DNA of 64,000 nt, taken from positions 1 through 64,000 of the forward strand of contig JBAGJY010000024.1 of assembly GCA_037034305.1 (NCBI GenBank), in the 5' to 3' direction. This stretch comes from Streptantibioticus_A sp037034305. GTDB taxonomy: Bacteria; Actinomycetota; Actinomycetes; Streptomycetales; Streptomycetaceae. The notes below the pieces were generated by a model. The model was not told where the DNA came from, did no database searches, and saw only the letters and a list, made by a program, of their open reading frames with translations. This document shows positions 17,042 to 30,400 of the stretch, in pieces (within the stretch, counting starts at the first letter, position 1; every line of letters begins with the position of its first letter). The position numbers and the translations under genes were made by a program.

Positions 17042-20000
17042 TCACCGGCTGGCCCGGGCGTGCCGGGCGATGTGGCGCAGCGCCTCGGCGAACTCCTCGG
17101 CGGCGCGCCGTACGGTCGCCGTGTCGTGGATGGCGGGACGGTGGTGCCAGGTGAAGGCGAGACGTCCGTTTTGGACCGCGCCCACCACCTCCAGGAGATG
17201 GGATCCGCTGTCCCGGGGGTCGTGGTCCTGACCGAGGGAGCCGTGCTCGGCACGCACCAGGCCGTCGCCTGTGGTCTGCGGGCGGGCGTCCCACTGGCCC
17301 AGGTAGTTGAACACCACCTCACCGTGGGCAGCCCCACCGAGCCGCTCGCGGACCTCGGTGGACCCGTAGGTGCGCAGGGCGCCGAAGCCCAGTCCGTTCC
17401 CCGGCACCGCGCGCAACTGGCGGCGCACGGACTTCACCAGCGCACGCCAATCCCGGTCGGGCCCGAGGTCATCCGGCCGGTCCACTTGGAGGGCCACCGG
17501 GTGGACGGTGGTGAACCAGCCCACCGTGCGGGAGAGGTCCACGCCGTCCAACAGGTCCTCGCGACCGTGTCCTTCGAGGTCGAGGCGAATCCGCTCGCTT
17601 CCCCGCCAGCGGGCCAGCGCGAGGGCCAGCGCGGCCAGCAGGACGTCGTTGACCCTGGTGCGGTAGGCGCTCGGTGCGGCACGCAGCAACGCGGTGGTGT
17701 CCACCTCGTCCAGTTCCACCGTCAGCGCGCGGGCCTCTCCCGCCTCCGGTCCGACCAGCGGGTCGGCTGGTCCCGGCGCGGCGGCCAACGCCTCCTGCCA
17801 GTAGGGGAGTTCATGGTCCAGGCCGCCGTCCGCGACGTGGGCGGCCAGCCTCAGGGCCCAGTCGCGAAAGGGGGTGGTGCGCTCCCCCAGCATGACCGGA
17901 TCTCCGCGCAGGGCCTGCCCGTAGGCGGTTTCCAGGTCATCGCGCAGGATGCGCCAGGACACGGCGTCCACGACCAGGTGGTGCGCGACCAGGAAGAGGA
18001 AGGCGCCCCCACGGGTGTGCCCGGTGAACAGCCCCGCTCTCAGCAGCGGGCCAACAGCGAGGTCGAAACTCGTGTGCAGTTCGTCGGCGGCTTTCTCCAT
18101 GGCCGCGTCAGCCTGCGCGCTGGACAGCCCGGTCAGGTCGTGGTGGACGAGGACGCCCTCGCTGCCGCCCGGCGGCGGGTTGAACTGGCGCCACCCCCGG
18201 GCGTCTTGGGTGAACCGCATGCGCAGGGCGTCGTGGTGCTCCAGCAGGGCGTCCAGTGCCGCACGCAGGGCCGCCGGGTCGGGCGCGGTGTGCAGTTCCA
18301 GCAGCACCGACTGGTTGAAGTGATGGTGGCTGGCGCGCGGGGTGCTCACAAACCACTTCTGGATGGGGGTGAGCGGCACCTCGCCGGTCACCGGGCCATC
18401 GGCGAGGCCCTGCGAGGCGGTGCGGACGACGGTGGCCAGTTCTGCGACGGTCTGGTGGGTGAACAGGTCACGGGTAGCCAGGTGCAGACCGTCCCTTCGC
18501 AGCCGCGAGATCACCTGCATGCTCAAGATGGAGTCGCCGCCGAGGTGGAAGAAGTTGTCGTGTGCGCCGACCTTCGGCACGCCGAGGACGTCAGCCCAGA
18601 TACGCGCGATGCGGCGTTCGGTCTCGGTGCGCGGCGCGGTGTGCGGCCCGCTGGCCAGGTGAGCGGGGTCGGGCTCCGGTAGGGCCCGCCGGTCGGTCTT
18701 GCCGTTGGAGGTGAGCGGCAGCCGGTCCATCGGTACGAACACCGACGGCACCATGTGCGGCGGCAGTTGCCGCGCCAGATGCTCCCTCAGTTCCACAGGG
18801 GCGAGGCGATCCACAGTGGCTTCGGCGGGCACGACGTACGCCACCAGCCGTCCGGGCCCGGCCGCCGCCTCGCCGCCCGGGGCGTTGGCGCGTACCACCA
18901 CCACCGCGTCGCGCACCAGGGGGCTGCGGCGCAGCGCGCCCTCGATCTCCCCGGGCTCGATCCGCAAGCCGCGCAGTTTGAGCTGCTCGTCGGCGCGTCC
19001 GACGAAGCGCAACTGCCCGTCGGACCTCCAACTGACCAGATCGCCTGTGCGGTACATCCGCTCCCCCGGCGCACCGAAGGGGTCGGCGACGAACCGCCGC
19101 GCGGTCAGTCCCGGGCCGTTCAGGTAGCCGCGGGCGAGCCCAGGGCCGGCCACGTAGAGCTCACCGGTCACCCCGGGTGGCACCGGCCGCAGAGCCTCGT
19201 CGAGGACGTGCACACGACCGGCTCCGGCCGGGCGGCCGATCGGCGGTGCGCCCTCCCCTGGTGACAGGGGGCCGGACCACGTGGCGACCACCGTGGCCTC
19301 GGTCGGCCCGTAGGAGTTGATCATCCGACGGCCGGGGGCCCACCGCTCCACCAGGTCGGCCGGGCACGCCTCGGCACCGACGATCAGGGTACGCAGACCC
19401 GGCAGGGTGGCGGAGGTCTCGGCCGGTACGGTGGCCAGGGCAGCCGGAGGGATCAGCGCGTGGCTGATCCGCCGGTCGGCGAGTACCCGCGCCAGCCTCT
19501 CCCCCACGAGCGGCCCCTCCTCGCCGGTGACCAGGGTGGCACCGGTGAGCAAGGAGACGCACAGTTCCAGTACGGAGGCGTCGAAGCTGGGCGACGCGAA
19601 CTGCAGCACCCTGTCGCCCGGTCCCGCCGCGTACTGCTCGGCTGCGGCCGCGGCGAAGCTCGCAAGACCGCGGTGCGTCACCATCACGCCTTTGGGGGTT
19701 CCCGTGGACCCCGAGGTGTAGATCAGGTAGGCGGGGTGGTCGGCGGTGAGGGTCGCGCCCGTCGGGGCGGTGTCCGGTTCGTCCGCATCCCATACCTGCG
19801 CCGGATCGTCCAGGACGAGTTGGGCGCTCGCGTCGCGCAGCATGAACTCCCGCCGCCGCTCGGGATAGTTCGGGTCCACGGGCAGGAACGCCCCGCCGGC
19901 CTTGGCGACGGCCAGCTGCGCCACCACCGTCTCCGCGCCGCGCGGAAGGGCCAGCGCGACGACGGTCTCCGGGCCGACACCGCGCCGCAGGAGCTGGTGC

Positions 20001-21489
20001 GCCAGCCGGTTGGCCGCCCGGTCGACCTGCGCGTAGGTCAGCTCGCGCGCGCCGTCCTCCAGCGCCGTCGCGTCGGGTGTGTTCGCCGCCTGACGCTCGA
20101 ACAACTCCGCCAAGGTGGCCGCCGGCACCGGCTGGAAGGTGCCCCGGCCCTGTTCCCGCAGGGCCTTGAGGTCCTCGTCCGAGGCGAGCGGCAGCGTGCC
20201 CAGGGGTCGGTCGGGGTCCTCCGCGACGGCGGCCAGCAGCGTGCCGAGCTGGTCGGCCATCCGCTCCACGGTGGCCGCGTCGAACAGGTCGGTGCTGTAG
20301 GTGAGCAGGCCGTGCAGGGCACCGGACTCGGTCTCGGCGAACTCCAGGGTCAGGTCGAACGCGGCGTGCCGCAGGTCGGATTCGAGGTCGCGGACGTCGA
20401 GGCCCGGCAGGTCGAGCTGCGCGGCCGGGGTGTTCTGCAGGACCACCATGACCTGGAAGAGCGGGGTGCGGCTGGTGTCCCGCACCGGCTGGACCTCGTC
20501 CACCACCCGCTCGAACGGCACGTCCTGGGAGGCGAAGGCGTCCAGCACCGTCTGCCGTACCTCGGCGAGGAACTCGGGGAAGTGCCGCTGCGGCTCCACC
20601 CGCGACCGCAGGACCAGCGTGTTGACGAAGAACCCGACCAGGTTCTGGATCTCGGCCCGGTCACGGCCGGATGTGACGGTACCCACCGCGATGTCCCGTC
20701 CGCCCGACAACCGCGCCAGGAAGGTCTGCACAGCGGCGACGAGAGTGGTGAAGAGGGTCGCCCCGTGGTCACGCCCAACCCGGGCCAGACGGCGGGCCGT
20801 TCGGGGCGGCAGGACCAGCGGGGTGGACGCGCCGTCGCCGGTGCGCACCGCCGGACGCGGCCGGTCCGTGGGCAGCTCCAGCGGTTCGATGCCGGCCAGC
20901 TGCTTCTTCCAGTAGGCCAGTTGCTCGTCCGTGCCGGTGCCGACGGCGGCGCGCTGCCAGTGCGCGTAGTCGGCGTACTGCACCGGAAGCGGCGGCAACT
21001 GTTCGCTGGCGAAGCCGAGTTCGGCCCGGTAGAGGTGGGCCAGGTCGCCGGTGAGCACGGAGGTGGACCAGCCGTCGGTGACGATGTGGTGCAGGGTGAG
21101 GGTCAGCACGTGGTCGTCGTCGGCCAGTCGCACCAGGCCGGCGCGCAGCAGCGGACCGCGACGCAGGTCGAACGGCTGGGTGCGCTCGGTCGCCAGCAGT
21201 TGCTCCAGCCGCTGCGCACGCTCCGCCGTCGGCAGCCCGCACAGGTCGTGCAGGGGCAGCGGGACGTCCCGCGGCGGGTGGACGAGTTGCACGCCATGGC
21301 CGTCCACCGTGTCGAAGGTGGTCCGCAGCGACTCGTGCCGGGCCACCAGGGCCCGCAGAGCCGCGCCGAGGGCACCGGTGTCGAGCTCGCCGCGCAGACG
21401 CAACGCGAGCGCGGTGACGTACTCGGCGCTGTCGGGCGCGAACTCCGCCAGGAACCACAGCCGTTGCTGGGCGTAGGACATGGGTGACC
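17042..21489 (-). other. NRPS module 10 (C-A-T-E), terminal, hydrophobic residue X, D-configured
   Basis: In NRPS A the C domain has HHIVTDGWS near residue 5309 (LCL-type, fitting the non-epimerizing module 9). A spans about 5630-6105, T has LGGDSI near 6158, and E has HHLVVDAVSW near 6345. The pocket code by alignment to GrsA PheA is D-A-L-L-I-G-S-V-V-K, almost the same as modules 1 and 5. I do not recall a secure substrate for it; it is a hydrophobic pocket. The terminal E domain would give a D C-terminal residue, as PBP-type thioesterases require. Confidence 0.85.
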
Positions 21490-24400
21490 TCGTGCCGCGC
21501 GGGACCGGAACCAGGGCGGGCCCGCTCGCGTCGCCCGTCCGGCGTTCCTCCAGCAGAGCGGCGAGCGCGGCCGGGGTCGGGTGGGTGAACACCGCGCGGG
21601 GCGACAGGTCGGTCCCGAACGCCTCGGCCAGGCGGGAGGCGAGGCGGATGCTGAGGATGGAGTCGCCGCCCAGCTGGAAGAAGTCCTCTTCCACCCCGGG
21701 CCGCTCGACGCCCAGGACCTCGGCGAACACCTCCGCCGCGCGGCGTTCGGCCTCGGTGCGGGCCTCAACCCTCACAGCTCGCGTCCGCGGCGCGGGGAGC
21801 GCCGCGCGGTCGACCTTTCCGTTGCCGCTCAGCGGGAGAGCCGCGAGCGCGACGAACGCGGACGGGACGAGGTAGTCGGGCAGCGTGCGACCGGCGAACG
21901 CCCGCAGTTCTTCGGTGTCCTGCCCGGCCGGGCCCACCACGTAGGCGACCAGTCGCCGCGTGCCGGCCCGGTCCTCGCGGGCCACCACCGCCACGTCTGC
22001 CACGTCGGGGTGGGCCGCCAGCGCTGCCTCCACCTCACCGGGTTCGACCCGGAATCCGCGGATCTTCACCTGGTCATCCACCCGGCCGAGGAAGTCGACC
22101 GTGCCGTCCGACCGGCGCCGGGCCAGGTCTCCGGTGCGGTACATGCGCGCGCCGGACGACCCGAAGGGGTCCGCGATGAACCGGGCCGCGCTGTCCCCGG
22201 GACGGTCCAGGTAGCCGCGCGCCACGCCTTCCCCGGCCACGAACAGTTCGCCCGCGCAGCCCGGGGGGACCGGCCGCATGCGGCTGTCGAGGACGTGGAT
22301 CCGCACATCGTCCAGCGGGTGGCCGATGGGCAGGGTGTCGGGCACTGCCGCGGCGTCTGTGAGGGCGTGGGAGGTGGCGAAGGTCGTGGTCTCGGTCGGT
22401 CCGTAGCCGTCGACCACCGTCAGACCAGGGCAGGCGGCCAGTACCCGACGTACGGCCGTCGCGGGGACCACGTCACCGCCGGTCCACACCTGGCGCAGTC
22501 CCGCGAAGCAGTCGGGCGCGTCCTGGGCGAGCAGCCGGAACAGACCGGCCGTCAGCCACACCGCGGTCAGCCCGCCCTCGTGGGCCAGACTCCGCAGCAG
22601 CGACGCGTCCACCGGCCGGTCCGGTGCCACGACCACGCACCCGCCGTTCAGCAGGGGCGCCCACACCTCGAAGGTGGCCGCGTCGAACGCCACCGGCGAG
22701 TGGAGCAGCACCCGTGCGCATCCGCCGCCGGTGAAGCGGCTGTCGGTGGCCAGTGAGGCCACGTCCCGGTGACGCACCGCGACGGCCTTCGGCACACCGG
22801 TGGAGCCCGAGGTGAACATGACGTAGGCGAGCTGGTCGGGGTCCGGGGCCGGGCGGGGCGTTCCCCCGACTCCGCCGGTGCGGGCGGCGTGGACCTGGTC
22901 GGCGGTAAGCCGGATCGCGGCGCCCGCCTGGGCGAGCAGTGCGGCCCGCCGCTCCCGCGGGGCACGGGTGTCGACGGGCAGGTAGGCGCCGCCCGCCTTG
23001 AGCACCGCGAGCTGCGCGACGACGAGTTCGGCGCAGCGGTCCATGAGTAGTGCCACCCGGTCCTCCGCTGCCACACCTTCGTCCAGCAGCCGGGAAGCGA
23101 CGCGGTCGGACCACTCGGCGAGCTGTCGGTAGGTCACCTGCCGGTCGCCGTCGGCCACCGCGATCGCGTCCGGAGTGCGGCGGGCCTGGTCGGCGAACAG
23201 CGCCACCGGGCTGCGGGGCTCCGCGCGGCGCGCGGTGGTGTTCCACCGCCGGAGCACCTTGCGGTCCTCGGCGGTGATCAGCTCCAGATCGTCCACGTCG
23301 CCGTCCATGCCGTCGGCAAGAGCGGTGAGCACGGCGGCCAGGCGGGCCGCCGCCGGCTCCACCGTGGCACGGTCGAACAGCGCGGCGTCGTAGGCGATGT
23401 CGAAGCCCAGCCGGTCGGCCAGGTGGGCCCGTAGGCACAGGGGGAAGGTGGTGGCGTCGTCGGCCCGTACCTCTTCGACGCGCACTCCCGTCCTCGCCGT
23501 GGCCGTCTCGTCGACGGGATAGTTCTCGAACACCACCATGCTGTCGAACAGCGCCTCGCCCGCCGGGATGTCGCTGACGGCCTGGACGCGGGGCAGCGAG
23601 AGGAAGTCGAAGCGCCGGGCGTCGCTCTGCCTCTCCTGCAGGTCACGCAGCCAGCTCAGGACGCCCGTAGCGGGGACGCGGACCCGGGTCGGCACGGTGT
23701 TGATGAACATGCCGATCATCGCCTCCACCCCGGGCAGCTCGGCTGGGCGGCCGGAGACAGTGGTGCCGAACACCACGTCCCGACGGCCGCTGTAACGGGC
23801 CAGCAGAAGCGCCCAGGCACCCTCGACCAGGGTGTTGACCGTGAGACCGGCGCGGGCGGCCCGCTCTCGCAACCGCGCGGAGGTGTCCGCGTCCAGTTCG
23901 TGGTGGACGGCCGCGGCGGAGCGGGCCTGGTGCGCCTGGGTCGGCGTGCGGTCGAAGGGCAGCGGGGTGCGCGCGGTGAACCCGGCGAGGGCGTCGGCCC
24001 AGTACCGCTCGGCCGCCTCCTCGTCCTGGTCCCCCAGCCACCGCAGGAAGTCCGCGAACGGGCGCCGCACGGGCAAGGCGGCGTCCCGGCCGCCGGTGAG
24101 CGCGGCATAGCGCTCACACACCTCGGTGAGCAGGTGCGCGGTGCTCCAGCCGTCCAGGATCAGATGGTGGGTGGACCACAGCAGCAGCACCTCCTCGCCG
24201 GGCAGGGCTGCCAGGGTGATACGGGTGAGCGGTGCGCTGGTCAGGTCCATGGCCGCCGCGCGGTCCTCGGCGAGCAGCCGCTCGCTCTCGGCGGCGCGCT
24301 GGTCGGCGGTCAGACGCCGCCAGTCCCGGTGGGTGACGGGCAGCCGCACCCCGTGGTGGACCACCTGCACCGGATGCGGCAGGCCCAGCCAGTGGACACT

Positions 24401-27400
24401 GGTGCGCAGCGCGGGGGTGCGGTCGGTGACCTGCTGCCAGGCCGCCGCGAACGCCTGCGGGTCGGCCACCCCCGACAGCCGCACCGCCGTACGGTCGAAG
24501 TAGGCGCCCGCCGTGTCGACGAGGCCGTGGAAGAGCATGCCGGACTGCAGTGGCGTGAGCGGCAGCACGTCGTCGATGTCCCGCCCGTCGCCCACCAGCT
24601 GGTCCAACTGGTCCTGAGTGAGCCCGGCGAGCGGGAAGTCGGAAGGGGTACGGCCGCCGACGCCCGGTTCGGCGCAGTGCGCCACGATCTCGCGCAGGCC
24701 CGCGCACATGTCGTCGGCCAGGCGGCGCACCGTGGACTGGTCGTAGACCGCGGTCGGGTAGGTCCAGCCGAGTTGGAGCCGGCCGTCCTGCACCACACCG
24801 GTGATGTCCAGCAGGTAGGGGCGGGATTCGTCCGGGTCGGTGTCACGCCCGGCCGGTGGCAGCGTGGCGCGGTAGAGTCCGTCGGCCCGCGTGGGGCTGG
24901 CCCCGGCGTCCCACTGGCCGTGGTAGTTGAAGCCCACCCGCGGCGCCGGTGCGTCCGCCAGCGGGGTTTCGGGCAGCAGGTGGCGCAGCGCGCCGTAGCT
25001 CAGGCCACGCGTCGGCACCGCCCGCAGCTGTTCCTTGACGGACCGAAGGGTGTCGCGCCAGTCGGCCTCGGGGGCGACGGTGAGCGCGAGGGGAAACTCC
25101 GCGGTGAACCAGCCGACGGTCCGCGACAGGTCGACGTCGTCGAAGACGTCCTCGCGGCCGTGCCCCTCCATCGCGAGCAGGACGGTGTCGCGTCCGCACC
25201 AGCGGGCCAGGGTGCGCCCAAGAGCGCTCAGCAGCACGTCGTTGACCTGCGTGCGGTACACATCCGGGACGTGGCGCAGCAGGGCCTCGGTCTCCTGCGG
25301 GTCCAGCGTCACGGTGACGGTGGCGGCGGTGCCGTGGGTGTTGGGCCCCGGCCTGCCCGCCGGAAGGTCGGCCGGGGCGCCGTGGGTGCGCGTCCAGTAG
25401 TCAAGGTCGGCGTCCAGCGCACCACAGCGGGTGTGCTGCTCCAGCCGGGCGGCCCAGTGGCCGTGGGCGGTGCCCACCGCGGGCAGGGCGACGGGTCCTC
25501 CGGCCGCGGCGGCCCGGTGGGCGGTCTCCAGGTCGGCCAGCAGGATGCGCCAGGAGACCCCGTCCACCACCAGGTGGTGGACGGTGATGAGCAGCTGCGC
25601 GGGCCGGTCCGGGCCGCGGTCGAAGTGCAGTACCCGCGCGACCCGGCCCTCGCCGGGGTCGAGCGACGCCTGTGCCTCCTGCGCCGCGCGCTGCACCCAC
25701 GCCTCGAGCGCGGGGGCGTCCAGACCCGTCGCATCGTGCCGGGTGTACACGCCGTCCGGCGCCTCGGGCAGCGCTTCCTGGAGCCAGCCGGTGTCGGTGT
25801 GCCGGAACCGGGTGCGCAGGGCCGCGTGGTGGCGCACCAGGACGTCGACCGCCTGCCGCAGGGCGCGCGGGTCCGTGCCCGCGGCGAGTTCCAGCCGCTG
25901 CGTCATGGTGAACCGCAGCGGTTCGCCGGGGCGGCGGCCGTCGAGGTACCAGCGCTGTATCGGGGTGAGCGGTGCCTCGGCGGGCGCGGCGGAGTCCGCC
26001 GGGGTGGCGCGCTTGCCCGACTCGGTGGCGCGCAGGGCCAGTTCGGCGACGGTCTGGTGGCGGAAGACGTCCTTGGTGGTGAGCGCGAGCCCGGCCTGGC
26101 GGGCCCGGGCCACGATCTGGATGCTGAGGATCGAGTCGCCGCCGAGAGCGAAGAAGTTGTCGCGCGCCCCCACCCGCTCGACGCCCAGGACCTCGGCCCA
26201 GATGGCGGCCAGGCGCTCCTCGGTGCCGGACCGGGGCAGCACGTACCCCGCCCCGCCGTCGGGGCGTTGTGCCGGGGCGGGCAGGGCGCGCCGATCGGTC
26301 TTGCCGCTGGTGGTGCGCGGTATCCGCGCCAGGGGGACGAACGCCGCGGGCACCATGTGGTCGGGCAGTGTCCGGCGCAGCCGGACCCGCAGTTCGTCGG
26401 CTGGCGGGACGTGGTCCCCGGCGGGTACCAGGTAGGCGACGAGCATGAGGCGTCCGGCGTGTTCGCGGGCGGTCACCACGGCCTCGGTGATGTCCGGGTG
26501 ACCGAGGATGGCGGCCTCCACCTCACCCGGTTCGATGCGAAAACCCCGGATCTTGATCTGCTCGTCGACTCGTCCCAGGAACTCCAGCGCGCCGCGGTTG
26601 TCCCAGCGGGCGCGGTCGCCGGTGCGGTACATCCGCTCGCCCGGGGCGCCGAAGGGGTCGGCCAGGAAGCGGGACGCGGTCAGGCCGGGCCGGTTCAGGT
26701 AGCCGCGCGCCACCTGGGCTCCGGCCAGGTACAGCTCGCCAGGCGTACCGGGCGGTACCGGACGCAGCGCGCCGTCCAGGACGTAGGCGCACAGGTTGCG
26801 GCCGGGCCGTCCGAGGACGGGCCGTTCGGGTCGTTGGGCACAGCGGCCGTAGACGGCGTCGACCGTGCACTCGGTGGGCCCGTACATGTTGTACGCGGTG
26901 ACGCCGAGGCCCTCGGCCGCGCACAGTTGCCGCCATTCGGCGGGTCCGACCCCCTCGCCGCCAACCAGCAGCAGGCGCGGATGGTGGCGGCCTGGCGCGA
27001 GGAGCCCGGCGGCGGTCAGTTCGCGCAGGAAGGACGGGGTGACGTTCACCAGGTCCAGGCGCCGCTCGGCTACCTGGGCGCAGAAGGCCTCCGGATCCAG
27101 GCGGACGTCCTCGTCGACGAGGTGAACCTGCTGGCCAAGGGCGAGCAGCAGCGGTCCTTCCCAGGAGGTGTCGAACGAGAAGGAGGCGCTGAGCGCGGCG
27201 CGCAGGGGGCGCCCGTCCGTGGTGTGCGGGGCGACGAGTCCCAACTGGTGGTCGTGGCAGAGGTTGACCAGGTGCCGGTGTTCCACGGCGACGCCCTTGG
27301 GCCGTCCGGTGGAGCCTGAGGTGTAGACGACGTAGGCGGTGTTCTCGGGGCGCAGCGGCGCGAGCCGGTCGGTGTCGGTCGGGTCGTGGGCGGGCAGCCG

Positions 27401-30400
27401 GTCCCATGGCACGTCGCGCAACGTCTCGGCCGTCACGACGGTGTGGGGCGCGGCGTCCGTGAGGAGGAAGGCGACGCGCTCCTCGGGCAGCTCCGGGTCC
27501 AGGCACAGCAGGGTGCCGCCTGCCTTGAGCACCGCGAACAGGGTCACCATCAGGTCGCTGGTGCGCGGCAGGCGGACGGCGACGACCCGTTCCGGGCCGG
27601 CTCCGAGTGCGACGAGGTGGTGGGCCAGCCGGTTGGCGCGCTCGTTGAGCGTGGCGAAGTCGAGGACGCCGTCCCTGGACACCAAAGCGGTGGCGTGCGG
27701 CGAGCGGGCTGCCTGCGTCTCGAACAGGGCGGTGAACGTGGTGTTGGGCACCGGCAGCCGTTCCCCCTGCCACTCCCCCAGCGCACGACGCGTCTCGGCG
27801 GGGGTCATCAACGGCAGGGCTCCGACGGCCCGCTCCGGATCGTCGGCGGCGGCCTCCAGCAGCAGGCGCAGCCGGGCGGCCAGGCCTTCGGCGGTTTCCG
27901 CGTCGAACAGGCCGCTGTTGTATTCGAGGTATCCGGTGACGCCCTCGTCGCCCTCCACGAAGTCGAAGGCGAGGTCGAACGTGGCGTGCCGGACCGGCGG
28001 CGTCACCGCAGTGACCTCCACGCCGGGCAGGCGGGGCGCCTCGGTGCCCAGGTTGTGCAGCGCCACCATGACCTGGAACAGCGGGGTGCGGCTGGTGTCC
28101 CGCTCGGGTTGGAGCGCGTCCACCAGCCGTTCGAAGGGCACCTCCTGGTGGGCGAACGCCGTCAGGACTGTGGTGCGCGCCTTCGCGAGCAGTTCCCGGA
28201 AGGACATGCCGGGGCGCACTCGACCGCGCAGCACCAGTGTGTTGACGAACATGCCGACGACATCGTGGAGTTCGGGGCGCTCACGGCCCGCGGTCACCGT
28301 GCCGACGGCGACGTCCTGCTGGCCCGCCCAGCGCGCCAGCAGGACCTGGCAAGCCGCCAGAAGTGTCATGTACAGGGTGGCGTCGGCGCCACGCCCCACC
28401 TCGCGCAGCCGGTCGATCAGCGCCGCGGGCAGGACGAACGTGACGAGTGCCCCCTCCCGGGTGCGCACGGCGGGCCGGGGCCGGTCGGTGGGCAGCTCCA
28501 GCGGGGTCAGGCCGTCCAGCGTCCGGCACCAGTGGGCGAGGTCCTCCTCGGCCCGGTCGGTGCGGGCACGTTGCCATGCGGCGAAGTCGGTGTAGCGCAC
28601 GGTCAGTTCGGGCAGCTCGGCGGCCCTGGCCTCGTGCGCCGCCGAGTACAGCTCACCCAGGTCCCGGCCCAGGACGCCCAGCGACCAGCCGTCGGTGACG
28701 ATGTGGTGGAGGGCCAGGACCAACACGTGCTCGTCAGGCGCCAGGCGCGCGAGCCGGGGGCGCAGCAGCGGCCCGGCCGCCAGGTCGAACGCGGTGTCCG
28801 CTTCACGTTCGAGCAGCTCGTCCAGGGCCGCCGAGACGTCCGCGGCACCGGTGAGGTCGTCCAGCGGGAGGTCGACCGGGTGCGGCGGGTGCACCACCTG
28901 CCGGGCGCGGCCGTCCTGCTCGGCGAAGGTGGTGCGCAGGGCCTCGTGCCGGTCGACCAGACCGTTGAGGGCGGTGCGCAGCGCCGCCTCGTCGAGCCGG
29001 CCGCGCAGCCGCAGCACGGACAGGGTCGTGTACTCGGTGCTCCCCGGCTCGAAACGGTCGAGGAACCACAGGCGCTGCTGGGCGTACGTCAGCGGCGGCG
29101 GGGTCTTCGGGTCCGCGGGCCGAACGCCGTCGGCCGGAGTGGCCGGCGCCGCGGGCGGGTCGCCGAGGGCGGCGGCCAGTGCGGCGACCGTCGGGTGGGT
29201 GAACAGCAGCCGGGGCGAGACGTCCGCACCGAAGGCGGTGCGCAGCCGCGAGGTGACGCGGACGGCGAGGATCGAGTCACCGCCGAGGGCGAAGAAGTCG
29301 TCTCCAGCGCCCACCTCCGCGGCGTCCAGGACGTCCGCCCAGGCGGCGGCGACCAGGCGTTCGGCGCGGGTGCGCGGCGGGGTGCGGTCCGCGCCCGCCG
29401 CGAAGCCGTCCGGGCCGGGCACCGGCAGGGCGTGCCGGTCAAGCTTGCCGTTGACGGTGAGCGGCAGTGCCGACAGCGGCACGTAGGCGGCCGGCACCAT
29501 GTGCGCGGGCAGCACACGCTCCAGATGGGCGCGCAGTTCGGCGGCGGCCGGCGGGTCGGCGGCCTCCTCGCCGCGGACCCCGACCACGTGCGCGACCAGC
29601 CGTCGGGTGCCCGAGGCATCCTCGTACGCGCCCACCGTGGCGGCTGCGACGCGCGGGTGGCTGCGCAGGGCCGCCTCGATCTCGCCGGGCTCGATGCGGT
29701 AACCGCGGATCTTCACCTGCTGGTCGGCGCGGCCCAGGTACTCCAGGGTGCCGTCGGTGCGCCATCGGGCCCGGTCGCCGGTGCGGTACATCCGGCTGCC
29801 GGGGCGCCCGAACGGGTCAGCGACGAAACGGGTCGCGGTCAGGCCGGGGCGGCCCAGGTAGCCGCGGGCCACACCCTCGCCCGCCACGTACATCTCGCCG
29901 ACGGCGCCGGGCGGTACGGGCGCCAGGGCGCCGTCGAGCAGGTAGGTGCGCAGGTCGGGGATTCCCTTGCCGATCGGGCTCGCGGCCCCCGCGGCAGCCG
30001 TCGCCCGGTCGAGGGGGGCGTAGGTGACGTGGACGGTGGTTTCGGTGATGCCGTACATGTTGACCAGGCGTGGGGCGTTGTCGCGGTGGCGCGTGTACCA
30101 GTCCGCCAGCCGCGCGACGTCCAGTGCCTCACCGCCGAAGACCACCGTGCGCAGCGCCAACCGCGCGCTCACCTGTGGGTGTTCCGCGTCCGCCCGCGCC
30201 AGCGGGTAGAAGGCGGACGGGGTCTGGTTGAGGACCGTGACCCCTTCGTCGGCCAGCAGGCGCAGGAAGTCCTCCGGGGAGCGCGCGACGTCCTCGGGGA
30301 CGACGACGAGTCGGCCGCCGTGCAGCAACGCGCCCCACAGCTCCCACACGGAGAAGTCGAAGGCGTAGGAGTGGAACAGCGTCCACACGTCGTGCTGGTC

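Noticed and set aside
17042..19000. Terminal E domain of module 10 considered as a cyclizing C-terminal condensation-like domain
   Set aside because: HHLVVDAVSW, EGHGRE and RTVGWFT are epimerization-domain motifs shared with the five internal E domains; bacterial E-terminated lines with PBP-type thioesterases explain release better.
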